Of a DNA stretch of 64,000 bases, positions 1 through 8,866 are shown piece after piece (position 1 is the first letter of the stretch; each line of letters opens with the position of its first letter). The position numbers and the translations under genes were made by a program. Where the stretch lies: assembly GCF_900606115.1 (NCBI RefSeq), contig NZ_UWPJ01000005.1, positions 248,001 to 312,000 on the forward strand, given 5' to 3'. Below the pieces are notes generated by a model, which had not been told where the DNA came from, ran no database searches, and worked only from the letters and a program-made list of their open reading frames with translations. Source of the DNA: Pigmentiphaga humi (lineage in GTDB: Bacteria; Pseudomonadota; Gammaproteobacteria; Burkholderiales; Burkholderiaceae_B).

Positions 1-138
1 GGGGTCCGGCGGATCGGGGCGGCGCAGGATCGGTAAATCAGGACGGCAACCGGGGTTTGAGGAGATTCAGGTTGGCCGGCAATATTGCACGGCAGGAAAA
101 GAGCATGTCGGAATGCTGACTGGAATCATCCCAGAGGG

Positions 139-1074
139 CTAACCCTCATTCGGAGGACAGAGGCGGCAATGCCGTCCCGACATGCGGGTCGGCCCCCCGC
201 ACCCCCCGATCATCTCCAGCGTGGCCCGCGCCAGCGCGCTGTCGGCCTTGGCCAGTTCGCACAACAGGTCGAAGTGGTTGCAGTGCCCGGCCTCGACGCG
301 CCGCACGGCGAGCCCGGCCGCGCGGCACATGGCTTCGTAGGCGGCGGTCTGGCGCTTGAAGCCTTCGGTTTCCAGGCCGCCCACCGAGACGATCATGCCT
401 AGCGAGGGGCGAGGCGCCAGGAACAGTGGGCTCAGGCGCTGCGCCTGCTCTTCGTGCAGCCGCAGCCATTCGTTGACGTTGATCCCGCACAGCGGCCGCA
501 AGTCGAACAGGCCGCTCATGGCCAGCACGCCCTTGATCGCGTCGGCCGGCAAACGGTACTTGTCCTGCCAGTCCTGGGCGGCGAGCATGCCGGCCAGGTG
601 GCCGCCCGCCGAACTGCCGCCCACGTAGATGCGCTCGCGGTCCAGGCCGTATTGCGCGGCATGGTGGTAGATCCACGCCACCGCGCTGCGCACTTCGCGC
701 ACCGCTTCGGCCAGCGTGGCCTCGGGCAGCAGCGTGTATTCCACCGGCGCCACCGCCACCCCGGCGGCGTTGAATACGGGCGCCATGACGGGCGCGTCTT
801 CCTTGGTCTGGGAACGCCAGTAGCCGCCGTGGATGAAAACGAACACCGGCGCCGGCCGCGCGGCCGCGGCGGGCAGGAACAGGTCGAGCCGCTCGGCCGC
901 TCCCATGCCGTACTGGATGTCGCACACCGCCGCGCAGCGCTCGCGCGCGGCCCGCGCCAGGTCGGCGTATTCGCGCACGCAGGCGTCGAAGTCGGGCACC
1001 GAGGCGCGCGCGTTGTACTGGACGGCGCGTTCGGCCAGGTCGGGAAAGAACAGCTCGGGCGGCAGGAAAGACAT
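139..1074 (-). CDS. alpha/beta hydrolase (esterase / kynurenine-formamidase-like)
   Basis: This is a 311-residue soluble alpha/beta hydrolase of the hormone-sensitive-lipase/arylformamidase type. The oxyanion-hole motif HGGYW lies near residue 80 and the nucleophile elbow GGSSAGGH near residue 155. A late His in AGHCNHFD completes a plausible Ser-Asp-His triad. The last ~20 residues are Cys- and Arg-rich and look like a non-conserved tail. No signal peptide is visible. It is transcribed away from the lipoprotein gene starting at 1226, so the 151-bp gap probably holds both promoters. The substrate cannot be read from sequence. A formamidase role is possible from the family, but nothing next to it proves this. 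Confidence 0.8.
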   Translation of the reverse strand: MSFLPPELFFPDLAERAVQYNARASVPDFDACVREYADLARAARERCAAVCDIQYGMGAAERLDLFLPAAAARPAPVFVFIHGGYWRSQTKEDAPVMAPVFNAAGVAVAPVEYTLLPEATLAEAVREVRSAVAWIYHHAAQYGLDRERIYVGGSSAGGHLAGMLAAQDWQDKYRLPADAIKGVLAMSGLFDLRPLCGINVNEWLRLHEEQAQRLSPLFLAPRPSLGMIVSVGGLETEGFKRQTAAYEAMCRAAGLAVRRVEAGHCNHFDLLCELAKADSALARATLEMIGGCGGPTRMSGRHCRLCPPNEG

Positions 1075-1225
1075 GCGTGAAAACTCCTTGGAAACGGCCC
1101 GTGGCGCGGGCGGCGGTCCCCGGCCGTGGCAAGCGGGAAGAATATCGCGTCCGGCCGCATGTTTTCCCAGGAGCAGCCTTCGTCATATACTTCCATGCAT
1201 AACGAAACTCGAAAAAGGGAAGAGA

Positions 1226-2215
1226 ATGAACTACTCCATGCTGGCCAAGTTCGGCACCGCCGCCCTGCTGGCCGCCGTGCTGACCGCCTGTGGCGGCGAC
1301 GGCGCCATCCACGAGAACGAGACGGCTCCCAGCATCTCGCTGGGCGGCGATCTCGAGCACGCCGCCTCCTTTACCGTCGACGACCTGAAAACGCGCACGG
1401 CCGTCACGCAGACGGTCACCTACACCAGCGGCAACGGCTCGCAGACGCGCACCTACACCGGCGCGAACCTGTGGTCGCTGCTGGAGGACGCCGGCATCAA
1501 GACCGACCCCGCCTACAAGAACGACGTATTGCGCAAGTACATCGTGGTCGGTTCGTCCGACGGCTATCGGGTCGTGTTCTCGGCCGGCGAGCTCAAGCCG
1601 GACATGGGCAATCGCGCCAGCATCGTCGCCTATGCCGAAACGCGCGACGGCAAGTCCGGTCCGCTTTCCGATACCGACGGCCCCTTCCGCGTCACCTCGC
1701 CGGGAGACGTCAAGGGCGGCCGCTACGCGTCGATGGCCACCAGCGTCGAACTCAAGTCGCCGGTTTCCAAGCAGACCGGCATCGGCGGCGGCCTGTCGCC
1801 CACCTTCACCATCTCGGGCCAGGTGCAGCAGCCGCTCACCCTCGACCTGGCCGCGCTGCAGGCCGAACCCGCGGTCACGCGCACCCAGGGGGCCGGCAAC
1901 GAATACAAGGGCGTGGACCTCTGGTACCTGCTCAACGACGTCGCCGGCCTGAAGACCGCCCCCGGCGCGAAGAACCCGACCCTGGGCATGTACGTGCTCG
2001 CCACCGGCAGCGACGGCTACCAGGCCCTGATTTCGATGGCCGAGATCGACCCGGCCTTCGGCGGCGGCAACAGCCTGGTGGCCTATGCCGTCAATGACCA
2101 ACTGCTCGACATCAACGGCATGGCGCGCCTGGTCGTGCCGGGCGACGGCCGGGCCAGCCGCTCGGTGTCCAACCTGGTCAACCTGGAAGTGTTCGCGCTG
2201 TCCGACGGCAAGTAG
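1226..2215 (+). CDS. lipoprotein with two sulfite-oxidase-like (molybdopterin-binding fold) repeats
   Basis: The 329-residue product starts with a lipoprotein signal peptide, lipobox LTAC with Cys22. Two similar domains follow, about residues 35-175 and 185-329. Each contains a G-x-NLW/DLW-x-LL segment, a GSDGY or SSDGY turn and a late V-PGD segment, the pattern of the oxidoreductase molybdopterin-binding fold. I see no convincing conserved Mo-ligating Cys, so it may bind a ligand rather than catalyse redox chemistry. The ATG at 1226 was chosen over upstream in-frame codons because an AAAAGGGAAGAG ribosome site lies just before it and the signal peptide starts there. A 10-bp stem hairpin follows the stop. 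Confidence 0.75.
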   Translation: MNYSMLAKFGTAALLAAVLTACGGDGAIHENETAPSISLGGDLEHAASFTVDDLKTRTAVTQTVTYTSGNGSQTRTYTGANLWSLLEDAGIKTDPAYKNDVLRKYIVVGSSDGYRVVFSAGELKPDMGNRASIVAYAETRDGKSGPLSDTDGPFRVTSPGDVKGGRYASMATSVELKSPVSKQTGIGGGLSPTFTISGQVQQPLTLDLAALQAEPAVTRTQGAGNEYKGVDLWYLLNDVAGLKTAPGAKNPTLGMYVLATGSDGYQALISMAEIDPAFGGGNSLVAYAVNDQLLDINGMARLVVPGDGRASRSVSNLVNLEVFALSDGK

Positions 2216-2226
2216 CGGCCGGTCCC

Positions 2227-2251
2227 GCCGCCCAGCGCACGGCTGGGCGGC
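2227..2251 (+). terminator. hairpin after the lipoprotein gene
   Basis: A perfect 10-bp inverted repeat (GCCGCCCAGC and GCTGGGCGGC) with a 5-nt loop begins 11 bp after the stop. No T-run follows, so it is either a weak terminator or an mRNA 3' stabiliser. Confidence 0.5.
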
Positions 2252-2392
2252 TTGGCGCGCGATGGCACATGGCGGCGCGGTCCAGCGCCGCTTTGTTTCC
2301 TGAGAAGAAATAACAAGTTTGCGCCTGGCTGGTGCCCAAACCGGCCGGGGATGCCTACCATGGCGGCATCGTTCAGCAAGGACCGCATTGCC

Positions 2393-3310
2393 ATGATGGA
2401 AATCGTACCCACCGGCCGCATACTCGGCGCCACGGTGCACGGACTGGATCTCTCCCGGCCGCTCTCCGAGGAAGACTTCGCGGCTCTGCTGGGCGCGCTG
2501 GGCGCGCACGGCGTGCTGAAGATTCCCGGCCAGGCCATCGCGCCGGCTCAGTTGAAAGCCTTCTCCAGCCGGTTCGGCGGCCTGCAGCGCACGGTGTCGA
2601 GCTTCAACGAACCCGGCCTGCCGGAAGTCAGTATTCTTTCCAATATCGTCGAGAACGGCAAAGCCATAGGCATCGCCGACGCGGGCCAGGACTGGCATAC
2701 CGACATGTCCTACAACCGGACGGTCGGCTTCGTGAACGTGCTGCATGCGCTCAAAGTGCCGCGCCGCGACGGGCGGGCGCTGGGCTCGACCAGCTTCGCC
2801 AATATGCACGCGGCCTATGAAGACCTGCCCGCGGAGATCAAACTCAGGCTCGCCCACGCCACCGCGCTGCACGACTTCAACAAGTTCTGGGAGAACATGC
2901 GCGCCCGGCCCGGCAGCGAACGTCCGCCGCTGTCGCCCGAGCAGCGCGCCAAGCGTCCGCCGTCGGTGCACCCGGTTTTCCTGACCCACCCGATCACCGG
3001 CCGCAAGGTGCTGTACTGCAATCCGGGCTATGCGCTGCGCATCAACGAACTCGAACCGGCCGACAGCGACGAAATACTGGAATTCCTGTTCGCCCACCAG
3101 TTGCAGCCCAAGTATCAGTACACCCATGAATGGGCCGAGCACGACGTATTGATGTGGGACCACATCGGCACGCTGCACAACGCCTGGCCGGACTACCTGC
3201 CGCACGAGCACCGGCTGATCAAGCGCTGCCAGGTGCTGGCCGACCGCATCTTCGATCCCGCCTTCCTGCCGCAGCCGCTGCGGCAGGCGCGCGACGCCGC
3301 GCGGGCCTGA
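2393..3310 (+). CDS. TauD/TfdA-family Fe(II)/2-oxoglutarate dioxygenase
   Basis: The 305-residue product is a non-haem iron dioxygenase of the TauD/TfdA family. The iron-binding HxD is in WHTDMSY near residues 101-103, and the distal His is in GTLHNAW near residue 262. A downstream Arg in HRLIKRC could bind 2-oxoglutarate. These enzymes hydroxylate and often cleave small acids such as taurine or phenoxyacetates; the substrate here is unknown. In-frame starts exist upstream (2252, 2351). I prefer 2393 because AAGGA lies about 8 bp before it and the family N-terminus begins there. It is the first gene of a five-gene set and ends 5 bp before the next gene. Confidence 0.8.
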   Translation: MMEIVPTGRILGATVHGLDLSRPLSEEDFAALLGALGAHGVLKIPGQAIAPAQLKAFSSRFGGLQRTVSSFNEPGLPEVSILSNIVENGKAIGIADAGQDWHTDMSYNRTVGFVNVLHALKVPRRDGRALGSTSFANMHAAYEDLPAEIKLRLAHATALHDFNKFWENMRARPGSERPPLSPEQRAKRPPSVHPVFLTHPITGRKVLYCNPGYALRINELEPADSDEILEFLFAHQLQPKYQYTHEWAEHDVLMWDHIGTLHNAWPDYLPHEHRLIKRCQVLADRIFDPAFLPQPLRQARDAARA

Positions 3311-3315
3311 ACGCA

Positions 3316-4473
3316 ATGGGCCTCTTCCAGCACGCCATCGCGCGCGCCCAGTCCATCGACGAGCTGCGCCTGGCCGCGCGCCGGCGCCTGCCGAGATTCG
3401 TATTCGACTTCTTCGATGGCGGCTCCGAAAGCGAACTGACCCTATCGGCCAACCGCCAGGCCTTCGAACGCGTGCGGCTGCTGCCGCACGTGCTGGTGGA
3501 CGTGGCCGAGGTTTCCACGGCCTGCACGATCCTGGGCGCGCCGGCGGACTACCCGCTGGCGATCGCGCCCACCGGCGGCGTGGGCTACGGCCGCCAGGGC
3601 GGCGACCTGGCCATTGCCAAGGCCGCGGCACGCCACGGCATTCCCTACACCCTGTCCACCAGTGCCACCGCATCCATCGAAGAGATCGCGCGCGAGGCGC
3701 CGGGCCGGCTGTGGTTCCAGGCCTACGTGCTGAAGAACCGGGATTTCTTCCACAAGCTGATCGAGCGTGCCCGCGCCGCCGACTACGAGGCGCTGGTCAT
3801 CACCGTGGACCTGCCGGTGGGCGGCAAGCGCGAGCGCGACGTGCGCAACGGTTTTCGCACGCCGTTCAAGATCACGCCGCGCTGCTTCGCCGACGTCGCC
3901 CTGCACCCGCGCTGGGCGCTCGCCCTGCTGCGCCACGGCATGCCCGTGAACCAGAACCTGGTCGGCCTGCAGCGCGACGTCACGACGGTCCGCGGCGTCG
4001 CTTCGGCGGTGGGCCGCAACTACGATCCCTCGTTCGATTGGGACCGCCTGGCCCAGGTGCGCGATCGCTGGCCGCGCAAGCTCATCGTCAAGGGGGTGCT
4101 GCGCGGCGACGATGCCGACCGGCTGGTGCGCCTGGGCGCGGACGCGGTGGTGGTCTCCAACCACGGCGGCCGCCAGCTCGACGGCGCCAGCGCCACGCTG
4201 GATGCGCTGCCAGGCGTCGTGCGGGCCGTGGCCGGGCGCATCCCGGTCTGGCTGGACGGCGGCGTGCGCCGCGGCGTGGACATCGTCAAGGCGCGCGCGC
4301 TGGGCGCGCAAGGCGTGCTGGTCGGGCGGGCCACGCTCTATGGCGCGGTCGCGGGCGGCGATGCCGGCGCGGAACGCGCCTTGCAGATATTGACCGAGGA
4401 ACTGGTGCGCGCGATGAAGCTATGCGGCGTCGCCCGGGTCGAGGATATCGACGCGAACCTGTTGCAACCGTAA
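3316..4473 (+). CDS. FMN-dependent alpha-hydroxy-acid dehydrogenase (lactate/mandelate type)
   Basis: The 385-residue product is an FMN-dependent (S)-2-hydroxy-acid oxidoreductase of the LldD/MdlB/glycolate-oxidase family. SNHGGRQLD near residue 280 carries the catalytic His and substrate Arg. DGGVRRG and GRATLYG form the FMN phosphate site. IAPTGG near the N-terminus is also typical. It would oxidise a 2-hydroxy acid to a 2-oxo acid, passing electrons to quinone or O2. The neighbouring dioxygenase and FAH-family hydrolase suggest sequential oxidation of one carboxylic acid. The ATG at 3316 follows the previous stop by 5 bp. Lactate and mandelate cannot be separated by inspection. Confidence 0.85.
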   Translation: MGLFQHAIARAQSIDELRLAARRRLPRFVFDFFDGGSESELTLSANRQAFERVRLLPHVLVDVAEVSTACTILGAPADYPLAIAPTGGVGYGRQGGDLAIAKAAARHGIPYTLSTSATASIEEIAREAPGRLWFQAYVLKNRDFFHKLIERARAADYEALVITVDLPVGGKRERDVRNGFRTPFKITPRCFADVALHPRWALALLRHGMPVNQNLVGLQRDVTTVRGVASAVGRNYDPSFDWDRLAQVRDRWPRKLIVKGVLRGDDADRLVRLGADAVVVSNHGGRQLDGASATLDALPGVVRAVAGRIPVWLDGGVRRGVDIVKARALGAQGVLVGRATLYGAVAGGDAGAERALQILTEELVRAMKLCGVARVEDIDANLLQP

Positions 4474-4477
4474 ACCC

Positions 4478-4494
4478 GCTCCCTGCACGGGAGC
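4478..4494 (+). other. intercistronic hairpin
   Basis: GCTCCC and GGGAGC form a perfect 6-bp stem around a 5-nt loop, 5 bp after the stop of the hydroxy-acid dehydrogenase gene and before the FAH-family gene. It may be a processing or attenuation site. There is no T-run. Confidence 0.4.
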
Positions 4495-4515
4495 GATCTT
4501 GGCGAGTAGAAGAAT

Positions 4516-5304
4516 ATGCGTTGGGTGAGATATACGGACGGCGCGGGCACGCACTACGGCCAGCTCGAAGGCGAGCGGATCCGCCGCGTGACGGGTTCGC
4601 CGTTCGAAGGCTACGCGGCGACGGAGGACTGGACCACGCTCGGCGCGGTGCGGCTGGAGGTCCCGGTGATCCCCCGCACTTTTTATTGCGCCGGGCTGAA
4701 CTATGCCGAGCACGCCATCGAGGCGGCGCGCAAGCGCGGCCAGGAGCCCCGGCTTCCCGAACAGGCGGACATCGGCTACCGCGCCAACAATGCGCTGGTG
4801 CCCCACGGCCATGACGTCGTGATCCCGCCGGATGCCCGCACCATCCACTACGAAGGGGAACTGGTCGTCGTGATCGGCAGGCAGGCCCGCCATCTGACGC
4901 CCGCCAACGCGCTCGATTGCGTGCTGGGCTACACCATCGGCAACGACGTCAGCGAGCGCAACTGGCAGCGTTCCGACCGCACGCTGTGGCGCGCCAAGAA
5001 TTCCGACACCTTCAAGCCCATGGGGCCGTGGATAGAGACCGATTTCGATCCTGCCGGCGCACGCACGCAAGTGCGCGTCAATGGCCGGACCGCCATCGAT
5101 TTCCCCACCGCCGCCATGATCTTCGATGTCCCGGCGTTCCTGTGCGCCATGAGCCGCTATCTGACGCTCTACCCCGGCGACGTGGTCTGGATGGGCACCG
5201 ACGGGCAATCCCCCGACCTGCATGCGGGCGACGTCGTGGAGATCGAGATCACCGGGCTGGGCACGCTGCGCAATACCTTCGTCCAAGGACAACGCGATGC
5301 ATGA
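4516..5304 (+). CDS. fumarylacetoacetate hydrolase (FAH) family protein
   Basis: The 262-residue product belongs to the FAH superfamily, which includes hydratases, C-C hydrolases, acylpyruvases and 2-oxo-acid decarboxylases. IHYEGELVVVIG near residue 110 carries the acidic metal ligands, GNDVSERNWQ is the usual mid-domain motif, and GDVVEIEITGLGTLRNTF is the classic C-terminal strand. It probably handles a 2-oxo or enol acid from the same pathway as the preceding dehydrogenase. Its end overlaps the next gene by 8 bp, which implies translational coupling. The exact reaction is not determinable. Confidence 0.85.
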   Translation: MRWVRYTDGAGTHYGQLEGERIRRVTGSPFEGYAATEDWTTLGAVRLEVPVIPRTFYCAGLNYAEHAIEAARKRGQEPRLPEQADIGYRANNALVPHGHDVVIPPDARTIHYEGELVVVIGRQARHLTPANALDCVLGYTIGNDVSERNWQRSDRTLWRAKNSDTFKPMGPWIETDFDPAGARTQVRVNGRTAIDFPTAAMIFDVPAFLCAMSRYLTLYPGDVVWMGTDGQSPDLHAGDVVEIEITGLGTLRNTFVQGQRDA

Positions 5305-5725
5305 CTTCGATAACGCGGCCGCCGTCATCGGCTGCCAGCAGACCATCCACCGGTTCTATGCCGCGCTGGACGCCTCGGACTTCGACACCGTGGCGGCCTG
5401 CATGACGGGCGACGGCTACTGGCCTCGCCAAGGCCGCGAACTGCGCGGTCCGGAACAGGTGCGCGCCGCCCTGGCCGACCGCCCGATCGGCCGCACCACC
5501 GCCCATCTGGTGCAGAATCTCGTCGTCGACGTGCAAGGGCCGGGCGACGCCATCGCGCGCTTCATGACGCTGGTCTACCGCGTCGATCTGCCCGCCGCGG
5601 CCGCCGGTCCTGCGCCGCTTCCCGCGCCCTTGTCGATCTCGGCCCATGAAGAACACCTGCGCCGCAGCGGCGACGGCCAATGGCTGATCGCCAAGAAAAG
5701 CGCACGGCGGATATTCGGCGGCTGA
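5297..5725 (+). CDS. NTF2-like (SnoaL-type) small protein
   Basis: The 142-residue product has the NTF2-like cone fold signature: an N-terminal helix ending in HRFYAALDASDFD, a GYWPRQG strand, and a C-terminal strand with DGQWLIAKK. The family includes isomerases, hydratases and ring-hydroxylating dioxygenase small subunits. Nothing visible assigns a reaction. The start at 5297 lies inside the end of the FAH-family gene, with AAGGAC 7 bp upstream. Confidence 0.7.
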   Translation: MHDFDNAAAVIGCQQTIHRFYAALDASDFDTVAACMTGDGYWPRQGRELRGPEQVRAALADRPIGRTTAHLVQNLVVDVQGPGDAIARFMTLVYRVDLPAAAAGPAPLPAPLSISAHEEHLRRSGDGQWLIAKKSARRIFGG

Positions 5726-5794
5726 CCGGTTTTTCTCCCTATTCGATTGCGCGTATCGTCTGGCCTCATTGCTTCTTTCTCACGTCCGAACTTC

Positions 5795-6628
5795 ATGACT
5801 TCCCCCGACTCCCAACGCATCGCCGAACTCTGGGCCGGGCGCTACGGCAGCGCCGCCGCCGTGCCGCAGGCCATCACGCCCACGCTGGAAGGGCTGCTGC
5901 AACACCGCTCCGTGCGCGCCTACGCGCCGCGCGCGCTGCCCGCCGACACCGCCGCATCGATGGTGGCCGCGGCCCAATCGGCATCGTCCTCTTCCACCCT
6001 GCAGGCCTGGAGCGTGGTCGCCGTCGAGGACGCCGGGCGCAAGGCGCGCCTGGCCGAACTCGTCGGCGACCAGCGCCATGTGCGCGAATGCCCGCTGTTC
6101 CTGGTCTGGCTGGCCGACCTGGCGCGGCTGGACGAAATCGGCGCGCGGCGCGAACTCGCGCGCGACAGCCTGGATTATCTGGAGATGTACACCGTGGGCG
6201 TGATCGACGCGGCCCTGGCAGCGCAGAACGCCGCGGTCGCCGCCGAGGCCATGGGCCTGGGCATCGTCTACATCGGCGGCATCCGCGACCAGCCCGAAGC
6301 GGTGGCCGCCGAACTGGGCCTGCCTCCACGCGTCTTTGCGGCATTCGGCATGTGCGTCGGCTATCCGGATCCGGAGCGTCCCGCCTCGGTCAAGCCGCGC
6401 CTGCCGCAAACCGCCGTGCTGCATCGGGAAACCTACGACGCCGCAGCCGGCGAACCCGCGGTGCAGGCCTACAACGCCACCATGTCCGCGTTCTATGGCG
6501 AGCAAGGCATGAAGACCCAGGGCACCTGGGACACCCATTCGGTGCACCGCGTGCGCGGTCCCGCCGCCATGAAGGGACGCGATCGGCTGACCGAGGCGCT
6601 GCATGCGCTGGGCTTTCCGCTGAAGTAG
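5795..6628 (+). CDS. nitroreductase-family flavoprotein (NfsA-like)
   Basis: The 277-residue product matches the oxygen-insensitive NADPH nitroreductase family. HRSVRAYAPRALP near residue 35 is the FMN-binding loop; SSSTLQAW and GMGLGIVYIGGIR-type segments follow in order, and a C-terminal HRVRG is seen. These cytoplasmic FMN enzymes reduce nitroaromatics, quinones or flavins. The ATG at 5795 is preferred over 5747 because the family N-terminus starts there. It is the last gene on this strand before a strong hairpin and a convergent gene. It may be separately transcribed, since 69 bp separate it from the NTF2-like gene. Confidence 0.8.
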   Translation: MTSPDSQRIAELWAGRYGSAAAVPQAITPTLEGLLQHRSVRAYAPRALPADTAASMVAAAQSASSSSTLQAWSVVAVEDAGRKARLAELVGDQRHVRECPLFLVWLADLARLDEIGARRELARDSLDYLEMYTVGVIDAALAAQNAAVAAEAMGLGIVYIGGIRDQPEAVAAELGLPPRVFAAFGMCVGYPDPERPASVKPRLPQTAVLHRETYDAAAGEPAVQAYNATMSAFYGEQGMKTQGTWDTHSVHRVRGPAAMKGRDRLTEALHALGFPLK

Positions 6629-6666
6629 GACTTGCTGCCGGCCGCGGCCGGCCTTGCGCTGGAGCG

Positions 6667-6704
6667 GCATGCCGCGTCCCGTCCGGGAGGACGGCGCGGC
6701 ATGC
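6667..6704. terminator. bidirectional terminator hairpin between convergent genes
   Basis: GCATGCCGCG and CGCGGCATGC form a 10-bp outer stem around an inner CCGTCC/GGACGG stem with a GGGA loop and a 2-nt bulge. It lies between the convergent nitroreductase gene and the broken Bug gene, so it can serve both strands. T-runs are poor. Confidence 0.65.
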
Positions 6705-6707
6705 GGT

Positions 6708-7730
6708 TTACTGCAGCGTGTTCTTCGCCTGCTGCAGGATGGACGTGTATTGGGCGGTCTCGCGCGCCAGCAGCTCGCGCAGTTCGGCCGGCGTCGACGT
6801 CTTGACCTCCATGCCCTGGGCAGCCAGCGTCTCGATGATCTTGGGCGATTGGCCGGCCTTGAGCAGCGCCGCGTTCAAGCGCTCGACCACGGCGGGCGGC
6901 GTACCCGCCGGCGCCACGACGGCCTGCCAGGTCTGCGCCTCGAAACCCTTCAGGCCCGACTCGTCCACCGTCGGCACCTGCGGCGTGGCGGGCGAGCGCT
7001 TCAGCCCCGTCGTGGCAATCAGCACCAGCCGGCCGTCGGCCACGTGCTCCATGTTGCCGACCAGGGAGCTGAACATCACGTCCACGCGCCCCGCCAGGAG
7101 GTCGGCCATGGCTGGCCCCGTCCCCTTGTAGGGCACGTGCACCATCTTCAATCCGGCAGCCTTGGCGAACGCCTCGCCGGCCAGATGCTGGGCCGAACCG
7201 TTGCCCGAGGACGCGAAGTTCACCTTGCCGGGATTGGCCTTGGCATAGGCGATGAAATCTTTGACCGTGCGCAGCTTCAGGCCCGGCGTCACCAGGATGC
7301 CCAGCGACTGCACGGTGGCCTGGCCGACGGGCTGGAAATCCGCCACGGGATCTTAGGTCTTGGTGTCGTGCAGCAGCGGCGTGATCACGAAGGCATTGGT
7401 GCCGAACAGCAGCGTATAGCCGTCGGCGGGGGAACGTTTCACCGACTCCGTGCCGACCAGGGTGCCGCCGCCGGCGCGATTCTCCAGCACCACGGTCTGG
7501 CCGAGGCTCTCGGACATTTCCTGAGCGAACATGCGTCCGACGATGTCGGTCGCGCCGCCCGGGGCATAGGCCACCACCAGGCGCAGCGGATGCGTGGGGA
7601 ACCCTTGCGCCTGGGCGCCGGCCCAGGGGGCCGCGGCGGCCAACGCCAGCGCGGCCACACCGAGGCGGCGGCGCAGGCGGACGGGCGTGCCCGCGGCTGG
7701 GCGGGTGGAAAGCGGGAAGAACTTGGCCAT
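6708..7730 (-). pseudogene. Bug/TctC-family solute receptor, interrupted by an in-frame stop
   Basis: Both halves are in one reading frame. The first 125 codons encode a signal peptide, the FPTHPLRLVVAYAPGG strand, ENRAGGGT and the start of the tricarboxylate-binding domain. A TAA at 7353-7355 follows ...LLHDTKT. The remaining ~212 codons then read on as DPVADFQPVGQ... to the normal family C-terminus. Relatives usually have a tyrosine (PYDP-like) at the stop position, so a TAC/TAT to TAA change explains it. A GTG at 7346 could restart translation, but that product would lack the signal peptide and half the binding site. It is divergent from a LysR gene that may have controlled it. Confidence 0.85.
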
Positions 7731-7903
7731 GCGGGTCTCCGGTATTTCCAGGCTGTGTACTTGGCCGCTTGCGAGACCAAGGCTGTGCCTTGTACATGGA
7801 TGCGAAACAATGCTTGCCCGCATTATTCGTGCCGCCGACCCACCCAGCAAGAAGGCGGTGCTAAATTTGAAATTTCCTAAACAGAAACCTGCAAGGAGAC
7901 GCC

Positions 7904-8866
7904 GTGGATCAGCTCAGTTGCCTGCGCATGTTCCTGGAAGTGGCCCGGCGCAATAGCTTTGCCGGCGCCGCCACGCACTTCGGCGTCTCGCGCGCCACCT
8001 GCACCAAGCAAGTGGCCTGGCTGGAACGATCGCTGGGCGTCAAACTGCTCAACCGCACCACCAAGCAGCTCGGCCTGACGCCGGCCGGCCTGCAAGTCCT
8101 GGAAAACGGCACCGAACTGCTGCAGCGCTTCGACGATCTGCGCGAATCGGTGCACGACCTGTCGCGCGACGTGGCGGGCGTCGTGCGCGTGGGCGTGCCC
8201 CCTGCCTTCGGCACGCAGCGCCTGCTGCCCGTCATCGGCGAGTTCCACGAGCGCTACCCCGACGTGCAGATCGCCCTGAGCCTGCTGACCGTGCGCAAGC
8301 AGGAAACCTTCGTCGAACAAGGGCTCGACGTGGGCATCATCATCGTGCCGGTGCTCAAGGATGCCAGCTTCATCGCCATCCCGCTGGCCGAAGCGCCCCA
8401 GGCCTTGATAGCCTCGCCCGCCTACCTGGAAAAGGAAGCGCCCATCCGGCATCCGCGCGACCTGCAGCGCTGCAAATGCCTGGTCAACTGGAACAAGGCC
8501 CCCACCGCGAACTGGAACTTCACCGGACCCGACGGCCCGGTCTCGGTAAGAGTGCAAGGGCCGCTGCGCTCGGACTTCGGCGACGCGCTCAAAGAGGCCG
8601 CGCTCGCGGGCATGGGAATCTCGATGCATCCCTACTACATGATCGCCGAGGAAATCGAACGCGGCGATCTGCGGGTCGTGCTGCCCGACTACGAGCCGTC
8701 CGGACTGGACGTCTATGCGATTTACTCTTCGCGCAAGAACCTGCCGCTGCGCGTGCAGGTGTTCCTGGATTTCCTGAAAGAATGGGCGAAGCGGCCGAAG
8801 TCGTGGAGCAAGGGCATGGGGTCGGGCGTCACGCCGCAGGAACGCGCAATGGCGGACGCGGGATAG
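7904..8866 (+). CDS. LysR-family transcriptional regulator
   Basis: The 320-residue product has an N-terminal winged HTH (residues ~1-60, with GAATHFGVSRATCTKQVAWLE as turn and recognition helix) and a LysR effector domain from ~90. The start is GTG at 7904, supported by AAGGAG 8 bp upstream. It is divergent from the broken Bug gene across 173 bp, a common LysR-target layout, so that gene was probably its main target. Its 3' end overlaps the convergent amidase gene by 38 bp. Confidence 0.88.
   Translation: MDQLSCLRMFLEVARRNSFAGAATHFGVSRATCTKQVAWLERSLGVKLLNRTTKQLGLTPAGLQVLENGTELLQRFDDLRESVHDLSRDVAGVVRVGVPPAFGTQRLLPVIGEFHERYPDVQIALSLLTVRKQETFVEQGLDVGIIIVPVLKDASFIAIPLAEAPQALIASPAYLEKEAPIRHPRDLQRCKCLVNWNKAPTANWNFTGPDGPVSVRVQGPLRSDFGDALKEAALAGMGISMHPYYMIAEEIERGDLRVVLPDYEPSGLDVYAIYSSRKNLPLRVQVFLDFLKEWAKRPKSWSKGMGSGVTPQERAMADAG

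Noticed and set aside
1-138. A possible gene end or RNA at the left edge
   Set aside because: No motif, stable fold or family similarity is recognisable in this short piece.
146-3673. An 1175-codon minus-strand open frame across the first operon
   Set aside because: The real genes on the plus strand have family motifs and ribosome sites; this frame has none.
7353-7850. A separate 165-codon gene upstream of the Bug remnant
   Set aside because: It is the N-terminal half of the same receptor in the same frame, with the true start at 7730.
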